A stretch of 64,000 bases of DNA from Vicinamibacteria bacterium (GTDB lineage: Bacteria; Acidobacteriota; Vicinamibacteria; Fen-336): contig JAMQGV010000050.1 in assembly GCA_025994075.1 (NCBI GenBank), positions 1-64,000 on the forward strand, written 5' to 3'. A program made the translations under genes and the position numbers. The notes under the pieces are model-generated. The model saw nothing but the letters and a program-made list of their open reading frames with translations, had not been told where the DNA came from and searched no databases. The stretch's first letter is position 1. The number at the start of each line of letters is the position of its first letter. Positions 58,411 through 64,000 of the stretch are shown here, one piece after another.

Positions 58411-59334
58411 CGCGCCGGGCTCGGCGGGGGCGGGCGGCTCTTCCGGGTCCGGCGGCGCCTCGGGCGCCTCGGGCGCCTCGGGGGCCTCGGGGGCGACCTC
58501 CGTCGCGCCCGCCTCGGGCGCCGTCAAGGTCGTCTCGGCTTCCACCGTCGGCGCGGCCTCGGCAGTCGGGTCCGCTTCCGACAGCGGGATCTCGACCGGT
58601 CGCGGCGCCTCGATCGCGCGCTTGAGGCCGACCACGTCGACCTCCTCGCCGAGCACGTCGGCGAACTCCTCGATCTTCGGCAGCTCCGACAGGTCCTTGA
58701 GCCCGAACTGCAGCAGGAAGTCGCGGGTCGTGCCGTACAGCATCGGCCGGCCGACGACTTCCTTGCGGCCGACGATCTTGATCAGCCGCTTCTCGAGCAG
58801 GGTCTTGATCACGCCGCCGGACTTGACGCCGCGCAGCTCGATCACCTCGGGCAGCGTCACCGGCTGCTTGTAGGCGATCACGGCCAGCGTCTCGAGGGCC
58901 TGGATCGACAGCCGCGACGCGCCCTTGGGGTCGAGCAGCTCGCGCACGCGGTCGTTGCACTCGGGGCGGGTCGTGATCTGCCAGCCGCCGGCGACCTCGA
59001 CCAGTTGCAGGCCGCGGCCCTCGCGCGCGTAGTCCTCGCGCAGCGACTCGAGCTGCTCCTGCCACGTCTCCTTCGGCACGTCGCCCAGCACCTGGCCGAT
59101 CTGGCGCTGCGTGATCGGCTCGGGCGACGCGAAGATCAACGCCTCGAGGATGGCCCGCACCTCCTGCGGAGGCACCTCGTACTCGGGCTCCGCCTCGTCC
59201 ATCTCGCCGCGCGCATCGGCGCCAGGCACAGCCTCGGGAGTCGCTTCGAGCCCCTCGGCCGCCTCGCTGGCGGGCTCCGCCGTGCTCTCGTCGGTGGCCT
59301 CGACCGGTTCCTGCTTCTCGTCCTCGTCGTGCAT
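58408..59334 (-). CDS. scpB: Segregation and condensation protein B
   Basis: The protein has 308 residues; the ScpB core is at about 55-225 (EVRAILEALIFASPEPITQRQIGQVLGD, then LQLVEVAGGWQITTRPE, then SIQALETLAVIAYKQPVTLPEVIELRGVKSGGVIKTLLEKRLIKIVGRKEVVGRPMLYGTT described in parts). It forms two winged helices and joins ScpA and SMC in chromosome condensation. Unusual are acidic N-terminal (about 50 residues) and Ala/Pro/Glu C-terminal tails (repeats of EAP), longer than in most ScpB. It is 6 nt after scpA with GGAAGAG. Confidence 0.92.
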   Translation of the reverse strand: MHDEDEKQEPVEATDESTAEPASEAAEGLEATPEAVPGADARGEMDEAEPEYEVPPQEVRAILEALIFASPEPITQRQIGQVLGDVPKETWQEQLESLREDYAREGRGLQLVEVAGGWQITTRPECNDRVRELLDPKGASRLSIQALETLAVIAYKQPVTLPEVIELRGVKSGGVIKTLLEKRLIKIVGRKEVVGRPMLYGTTRDFLLQFGLKDLSELPKIEEFADVLGEEVDVVGLKRAIEAPRPVEIPLSEADPTAEAAPTVEAETTLTAPEAGATEVAPEAPEAPEAPEAPPDPEEPPAPAEPGA

Positions 59335-59340
59335 CTCTTC

Positions 59341-60255
59341 CTACACCGAAAGCTGCGGCGCGCCGTCGACCGGCGGGCCGACGGGCCGGAACACGCGGAT
59401 GCCGCCGAAGATCCCGCGCTGGTACACCTTCACCTTCTTGAGCCGGATCAGCTCCAGCAGCGCGAGGAAGGTGACGATCATGTCGGCCTTCGTGCGCTGC
59501 TCGCGGAACAGCTCGAGGAACTCCAGCGACTCGCCTTCCTTGACCTCGGCGAGCACCTCGTCCATGCGCTGCTCGATGCTCTTGCCCTCGGACTCGACCT
59601 CGTGCTGGACCAGCACCTTGCGGCGGTCGAGCATCTCCTTGAAGGCGGCCACCAGGTCGAACAGGCTGGCCTCGAGCATCTCCTCGCCGGCGTCGTCGAA
59701 CTTCGGCAGCGCGGTGTCGGGCCGGGTGAAGGTCGCGGAGCGGATCTCGCGCTTGTGGTGGAGCAGGCCCGCGGCCTCCTTGTAGCGCTCGAACTCGAGC
59801 AGCCGCCGCACCAGCGCCTCGCGTGGGTCCTCCTGCTCCTCCTCGCCCTGGGCCTCGGTCGGCTCCAGCGGCACCAGCAGCTTGCTCTTGATGTGGATCA
59901 GCGTCGCCGCCATCACCATGAACTCGCCGGCGACGTCGAGGTTCAGCTCGCGCATCAGCTCGAGGTACTGCATGTACTGGCGGGTGATCGGCGCGATCGG
60001 CAGGTCGTGGATGTCGAGCTTGTCGCGGCGGATCAGGTACAGCAGCAGGTCGAGCGGCCCCTCGAACTCGGCGAGCTGGATCTGGGGCACGTCCTCCGGC
60101 AGCGTGGACTCGACGTGCTCCGGAATGAGCGGGCGGCCCGTGGCCGCGGCGGCCGGGCCGCCCGCGTCCGCGGCGCCGGGTTCCGCCGGCGTCGGCGGCG
60201 ACGACGGCTCGCTCTCCGTGGCCTCGGGCCCCGGTGTTTCTTCCGGCTCGTTCAC
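59341..60255 (-). CDS. scpA: Segregation and condensation protein A (kleisin)
   Basis: The 304-residue protein starts at GTG (complement 60253-60255). After an Ala/Pro/Glu N-terminal tail of about 55 residues the kleisin begins: IQLAEFEGPLDLLLYLIRRDKLDIHDLPIAPI, then LDVAGEFMVMAATLIHIKSKLLVP. The C-terminal winged helix (MIVTFLALLELIRLKKVKVYQ) binds the SMC head. The N-terminal tail mirrors that of ScpB. It lies 13 nt after trpS. Confidence 0.94.
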   Translation of the reverse strand: MNEPEETPGPEATESEPSSPPTPAEPGAADAGGPAAAATGRPLIPEHVESTLPEDVPQIQLAEFEGPLDLLLYLIRRDKLDIHDLPIAPITRQYMQYLELMRELNLDVAGEFMVMAATLIHIKSKLLVPLEPTEAQGEEEQEDPREALVRRLLEFERYKEAAGLLHHKREIRSATFTRPDTALPKFDDAGEEMLEASLFDLVAAFKEMLDRRKVLVQHEVESEGKSIEQRMDEVLAEVKEGESLEFLELFREQRTKADMIVTFLALLELIRLKKVKVYQRGIFGGIRVFRPVGPPVDGAPQLSV

Positions 60256-60268
60256 GTTCGTCCGTCCG

Positions 60269-61258
60269 TCAGTAACGGATCTTGAGGGCCGCGCGGACCT
60301 CGTCCATCGTCGCGGCCGCCGTCTCGCGGGCGCGGCGGGCGCCGTCGCGCAGGATGTCCCACACGGTGTCGGGGCGCGCGGCGAACTCCGGTCGCCGGGC
60401 GTGGATCTGCGCCAGGCGCTCGACGAGGTAGTCCGCGAGCTTGCCCTTGCAGTCCAGGCAGCCGATCGACGCCGCGCGGCAGCCGGCGGCCGCCCACTCC
60501 TGCGTCTCCCGCGGCGAGAAGGCGCGGTGCAGGTCGAACACCGGACACTTGTCGGGGTCGCCCGGGTCCTTGCGGCGCTGGCGGGCCGGGTCGGTGACCA
60601 TCGGCCGCAGCTTCGCGCGCACCTCTTCGGGCGAGTCCTTGAGGTAGATGGCGTTGCCGTACGACTTCGACATCTTCCGGCCGTCGGTGCCGGGGATGCG
60701 CGGCACCGGCGTCAGCAGCGTCTTCGGCTCCGGGAACACCGGCCCGTAGAAGTTGTTGAAGCGGCGCACGACCTCGCGGGTCAGTTCGACGTGGGGCGCC
60801 TGGTCTTCGCCCACCGGCACCGCGTCCGCCTTGTAGACGATGATGTCCGCCGTCTGCAGCAGCGGGTAGCCGAGGAAACCGTAGGTCGAGAGGTCCTTGC
60901 CCGCCAGGTTCTGCTGCTGCTCCTTGTACGTCGGCACCCGCTCCAGCCACGGCACCGGCACGATCATCGACAGCAGCAGGTGCAGTTCCGCGTGCTCGGG
61001 CACGTGGCTCTGGATGAACAGCGTCGAGCGCGCGGGGTCGAGCCCCGCCGCCAGCCAGTCGGTCGCCACCTCGAGCACGTTCTCCTTCACGGCCGAGGGG
61101 TCCGCGTAGTCGGTGGTCAGAGCGTGCCAGTCGACGATCGAGTAGAAGCAGGCGTGGGTCTCCTGGAGGCGGACCCAGTTGTCGATCGCACCGGTCAGGT
61201 GGCCGAGGTGCAGGGGCCCGGTCGGGCGCATGCCGGAGAGGATTCGAGGCTGGCTCAT
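60269..61258 (-). CDS. trpS: Tryptophanyl-tRNA synthetase with a four-cysteine cluster motif
   Basis: This 329-residue class I synthetase has HLGH at 17-20 (HIGH-type) and KMSKS at 195-199. The anticodon-side region has Cys238, Cys260, Cys267 and Cys270, spacing C-x21-C-x6-C-x2-C, nearly the motif (C-x22-C-x6-C-x2-C) that binds a 4Fe-4S cluster in Thermotoga maritima TrpRS. It charges tRNA-Trp. Promoter candidates are TAGGAT (about 61334-61339) and TACGCT about 15 nt before the ATG. It heads the operon with scpAB. Confidence 0.95.
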   Translation of the reverse strand: MSQPRILSGMRPTGPLHLGHLTGAIDNWVRLQETHACFYSIVDWHALTTDYADPSAVKENVLEVATDWLAAGLDPARSTLFIQSHVPEHAELHLLLSMIVPVPWLERVPTYKEQQQNLAGKDLSTYGFLGYPLLQTADIIVYKADAVPVGEDQAPHVELTREVVRRFNNFYGPVFPEPKTLLTPVPRIPGTDGRKMSKSYGNAIYLKDSPEEVRAKLRPMVTDPARQRRKDPGDPDKCPVFDLHRAFSPRETQEWAAAGCRAASIGCLDCKGKLADYLVERLAQIHARRPEFAARPDTVWDILRDGARRARETAAATMDEVRAALKIRY

Positions 61259-61365
61259 GGTGTCGGAAGAAGAAGCGTAAGGATGCCGGCTAGCGGCGCT
61301 CGCGGCGGAGCGGGGCTGTCCGTGGAAGCGGCGATCCTAGCACGGGAAGGAACGCCGGGGCCGGG

Positions 61366-61839
61366 CTACTCGCCCGGTTCGAGGATGCCCGAGCAGGCCT
61401 TCAGCAGGGCCCTGTAGTCGAACGGCTTGCGGACCCAGCCGCGGGCGCCCAGGGCCACGGCCTTGCGGTCGTCGCAGTAGGCCGAGAGCACGAGCACGGG
61501 CGGCGCGTCGACGCTCTCGCGCAGCGCGGAGAGCACCTGCCAGCCGTCCAGCTCCGGCATCATCAGGTCGAGCAGGACGAGGTCCGGCCTGGTCTCGGCG
61601 ATCCGCCGCAGGGCGTCGCGGCCGTTGGCGACCGTCTCGACCTGGTACCCGGTGTCGGCCAGGATGTGCGACACCAGCAGGCGCACGTCCTCCTCGTCGT
61701 CGACCAGCAGCACGCGCGGGCGCCGCAGGCCGAGCGCCGCGTCGCGATCGCTGGCCGGGTCCGACTCGGGGTCGCCGAGCAGGTCCAGCCGCCGCGCCGC
61801 GGCGTCGACGCCGGTCGAGATCCAGATGGGGATGCCCAT
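61366..61839 (-). CDS. Single-domain response regulator
   Basis: The 157-residue protein starts MGIPIWIS. A 40-residue N-terminal extension precedes the receiver domain (about 42-155): acidic pair LVDDEED, phospho-acceptor Asp in LLDLMMPELDG, Thr/Ser in VLSAYCDD and Lys in VRKPFD. There is no output domain, so it acts by protein contact. No kinase lies next to it. The ATG is 10 nt behind TAGAAT with no ribosome-binding site. It is separate from uvrC (38-nt gap). Confidence 0.9.
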   Translation of the reverse strand: MGIPIWISTGVDAAARRLDLLGDPESDPASDRDAALGLRRPRVLLVDDEEDVRLLVSHILADTGYQVETVANGRDALRRIAETRPDLVLLDLMMPELDGWQVLSALRESVDAPPVLVLSAYCDDRKAVALGARGWVRKPFDYRALLKACSGILEPGE

Positions 61840-61849
61840 GGCGTTGCCG

Positions 61850-61855
61850 ATTCTA
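61850..61855 (-). promoter_or_regulatory. -10 element TAGAAT for the response regulator
   Basis: TAGAAT on the minus strand ends 10 nt before the ATG at 61839, the same spacing as at several other genes in the window. Confidence 0.55.
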
Positions 61856-61877
61856 GGACAGTTGACGGGCTCGATTC

Positions 61878-63680
61878 TCAACCCGCGGGTTCCCGCTTGA
61901 AGTGATCCACCACACGTCGCGCCACGGCCGGCCCCGCGGCCAGCGCCAGCTCGGCCTCGCTGGCGCCACGCACCCCACGCACCGAGCCGAAGCGGGACAA
62001 CAACTTGCGGCGGGTGGCCGGGCCCACGCCGGGGATCGCGTCCAGCTCGGACGTGAGCGTCCGCTTGTCCCGGCGCAGGCGATGGAAGCCGACCGCGAAG
62101 CGGTGGGCCTCGTCGCGCACACGCTGCACGAGCTGCAGCACGGGCGACTCGCGCGGCAGCGCCACGGGCTCGTCGCGGCCCGCGACGAAGATCAGCTCCT
62201 CGCGCTTGGCCAGGCTGGCGACCGGCTGGTCGCCCAGCCCCAGCTCCGCGAGCGCTTCCAGCGCCGCCCCGAGCTGGCCCTTGCCGCCGTCGATCAGCAC
62301 CAGGTCCGGCAGTTCGCGCCCCTCCTCGAGCAGGCGCCGGTAGCGACGGCCGACCACCTCGCGCATCGAGGCGAAGTCGTCGGGCGTCCCCGTCAGGCCC
62401 CGCACCTTGAACTTGCGGTAGTCGGACTTCTTCGGCGCCCCGTCCTCGAAGCACACCATCGAGGCCACGACGTCCGAGCCCTGCAGGTTGGAGATGTCGA
62501 AGCACTCGATCCGCCGCGGCTCCGTCTCCAGGTCGAGCAGGTCGCGCAGGCTGCGCAGGATCTGCTCGGACTGCTGGCGCGGGTGCTTCCACTCGAGGTC
62601 GAAGGCGAGGCGCGCGTTCTTCTGCACGAGTTCCAGCAGCCGCACCTTCTCGCCCCTCTGCGGCACCCGCAGCCGGACCCGGGCGCCGCGCTTCGCCGAC
62701 AGCCAGGCCTCGAGCGCCTCCGCCGCGGGCAGCGGCTCGGGCACCAGCAGCTCCCGCGGCACGTGGCGGCCGGAACCGTAGTACTGGGCGATCGCCGTCT
62801 CGAGCAGCGCTTCGCCGTCGGTCACGCGGTCGAGGAGGAAGCCCTCGCGGGCCACGACCCGCCCGTCGCGCACCACGAACACCTGCAGCGCCGCGCGCTC
62901 GCCCTCGCGGTGGGCGGCGAACAGGTCACGCTCCTCGAGCTCGGTGGTCGTGATCTTCTGGGGCGCCTCCAGCCGCTCGAGGGCGTGGACCTGGTCACGC
63001 AGCGTCGCGGCGTGCTCGTAGCGTTCCTGCTCCGCGGCCGCCGCCATCTCGGCGCGCAGCCGCGCCAGCACGTCGTCCGTGCGCCCCTCGAGGAACGCCG
63101 CCGCGTCGCGGGCGGCCGCCCGGTAGCGCTCCGGGCTGCAGATCTCCGCGACGCACGGCGCCAGGCAGCGCTGGATCTGGTACTGCAGGCACGGCCGCGG
63201 CCGGCGCCCGTTCAGCTCCTCGCGGCAGGAGCGGATGCCGAACAGCCTCCGCGCGAGGGTGGCGGTCTTGCGGCCGAGATGGGCGGGGATGTACGGGCCG
63301 CCGTAGACCGCCCCGTCCTCCCCCACCCGCCGCACCACGTGCAGGCGGGGGTACTCCTCGGCGAGCGTCAGCTTCAGCCACGGGTGGTTCTTGTCGTCGC
63401 GCAGCAGCACGTTGTAGCGCGGGCGGTGGCGCTTGATCAGGTTGTTCTCGAGCGCCAGCGCCTCCATCTCGGTGTCGGTGATCACGAGATCGAGGTCCGC
63501 CACCTCGGCGACCAGCGCGTCGCGGCGCGGCTCCAGCGGGCGCCCCGGCTGGAAGTAGGAGCGCACCCGGTCCCGCAGCACGCGGGCCTTGCCCACGTAC
63601 AGGATGGTCCCGGCGGCGTCCTTGAACAGGTACACGCCGGGCCGCAGCGGCAGTTGCTCCAGCTTCGCGCGCAGGCTCAC
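61878..63680 (-). CDS. uvrC: Excinuclease ABC subunit C
   Basis: This 600-residue nucleotide-excision-repair endonuclease has the GIY-YIG domain at 13-90 (PGVYLFKDAAGTILYVGKA), Cys-containing segment around 150-180, UVR motif about 200-235, the RNase H-like domain about 370-530 (ECFDISNLQGSDVVASMVCFEDG, then LVLIDGGKGQL) and helix-hairpin-helix motifs at the end (IPGVGPATRRKLLSRFGS). The start is GTG (63678-63680). It makes both incisions around bulky lesions with UvrB. Confidence 0.95.
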   Translation of the reverse strand: MSLRAKLEQLPLRPGVYLFKDAAGTILYVGKARVLRDRVRSYFQPGRPLEPRRDALVAEVADLDLVITDTEMEALALENNLIKRHRPRYNVLLRDDKNHPWLKLTLAEEYPRLHVVRRVGEDGAVYGGPYIPAHLGRKTATLARRLFGIRSCREELNGRRPRPCLQYQIQRCLAPCVAEICSPERYRAAARDAAAFLEGRTDDVLARLRAEMAAAAEQERYEHAATLRDQVHALERLEAPQKITTTELEERDLFAAHREGERAALQVFVVRDGRVVAREGFLLDRVTDGEALLETAIAQYYGSGRHVPRELLVPEPLPAAEALEAWLSAKRGARVRLRVPQRGEKVRLLELVQKNARLAFDLEWKHPRQQSEQILRSLRDLLDLETEPRRIECFDISNLQGSDVVASMVCFEDGAPKKSDYRKFKVRGLTGTPDDFASMREVVGRRYRRLLEEGRELPDLVLIDGGKGQLGAALEALAELGLGDQPVASLAKREELIFVAGRDEPVALPRESPVLQLVQRVRDEAHRFAVGFHRLRRDKRTLTSELDAIPGVGPATRRKLLSRFGSVRGVRGASEAELALAAGPAVARRVVDHFKREPAG

Positions 63681-63716
63681 AACACCCGATGATGCGCGAA
63701 ACGCGGCCGGATCGGC

Positions 63717-64000
63717 TCACCGCCCCGCGGCGAGCGTCCGGCGCACCTCGCGAACGAGCGCCTCGGCGGAGAACGGCTTGCCGAGGAACGCGGCGCCCGC
63801 GGGCAGCCCGCCGCTGCGGCCGAGGATGTCGTCGGTGTAGCCCGAGACGAACACGACGCCGGGCCGCTGGCCCCGCGCGGCCAGCGCCTCGACCAGCGCG
63901 CGCCCGTCGAGGCCCGGCATCACGACGTCGGTGACGACCACGTCGATCGACCGGCCCTCGGCCAGCTCGGCCGCCTGCCGCCCGTCTTCGGCGGCCACGA
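63717..64000 (-). CDS. Receiver domain, probably C-terminus of a hybrid histidine kinase (partial)
   Basis: The frame is open to the right edge of the window; only the last 94 or so codons are visible. The receiver features are the phospho-Asp in VVVTDVVMPGLDG, VFVSGYTDD (Ser/Thr switch) and FLGKPFSAEALVREVRRTL (Lys). The SGYTDD wording is common in receiver domains at the C-terminus of PAS-containing hybrid kinases. An ATG at 63998 is internal to the domain and not a start. The gene ends 37 nt before the uvrC start. Confidence 0.8.
   Translation of the reverse strand, partial: VAAEDGRQAAELAEGRSIDVVVTDVVMPGLDGRALVEALAARGQRPGVVFVSGYTDDILGRSGGLPAGAAFLGKPFSAEALVREVRRTLAAGR

Noticed and set aside
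63998..64000. Start codon of the last gene at 63998
   Set aside because: The receiver domain clearly begins before this Met, so the gene continues beyond the window.

Overview
The window is about 70% GC or more, densely packed, and reads as ordinary chromosome from a free-living, Gram-negative-type (diderm) bacterium. Evidence for an outer membrane is a PilQ secretin, several lipoproteins, a DUF5916 barrel-type protein and many signal peptides. The combination of a pilMNOPQ cluster followed by lipoproteins, exported S9 and M19 peptidases, a VPS10/Asp-box repeat protein, DUF5916 and the mix of metabolic genes resembles Acidobacteriota (Thermoanaerobaculia-like). This placement is inference from gene content only. 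There are no rRNA or tRNA genes, no CRISPR array, no insertion sequences and no prophage.

Layout. 1-7350 (minus): pilM-N-O-P-Q, two lipoproteins and a partial TPR protein, driven by a near-consensus promoter at 7474-7502. 7597-12706 (minus): an operon of a SAM hydrolase, thiolase, crotonase, acyl-CoA dehydrogenase and glpX, closed by a clear intrinsic terminator. 12767-15272 (plus): an NAD salvage pair (nicotinate phosphoribosyltransferase and nicotinamidase). 15269-18843 (minus): cysteine desulfurase; then an extremely acidic small protein, lipoyl synthase and an SGNH hydrolase. 19005-23429: FHA protein, glgC-ppa, a CysZ/EI24 membrane protein and a double-PDZ protein. 23525-31284 (plus): hemerythrin, DUF1475, complete mrpABCDEFG and a Ca2+/cation antiporter. 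31285-31810: a non-coding array of CTCTGTG-type inverted repeats. 31811-37232: LON-domain protein, A-type Fe-S carrier, lone NuoF-like protein, phosphatase, divergent Fpg-like glycosylase, infA, HAD hydrolase and def. 37229-45292: aat, a double-length ThyX, two glycosyltransferases (one fused to DUF218), MFS, gpmA and a solute-binding protein. 45306-55586: exported proteins (DUF5916, M19 dipeptidase, cytochrome c, DUF4097, S9 peptidase, VPS10-like). 55650-61258 (minus): trpS-scpA-scpB-rluB-hisC-cmk. 61366-64000 (minus): response regulator, uvrC and a partial receiver domain.

Two genome-architecture signals stand out. First, at least eleven genes have a -10-like hexamer (mostly TAnnnT) ending only 6-10 nt before the start codon, usually without a Shine-Dalgarno sequence, which is the signature of leaderless transcription. 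Second, four convergent gene pairs end on the same 4-bp palindrome CTAG, so that each gene's TAG stop lies within the other's. Other points of interest are the 31.3-31.8 kb repeat array, an Asp/Glu protein punctuated by aromatic residues, a HAD gene whose only plausible start is CTG, a TrpRS with a four-cysteine iron-sulfur-type motif, an Fpg homologue lacking several DNA-contact residues, and a two-domain ThyX. I did not find a clearly new multi-gene system. The repeat array, the acidic protein and the promoter architecture are the best leads.
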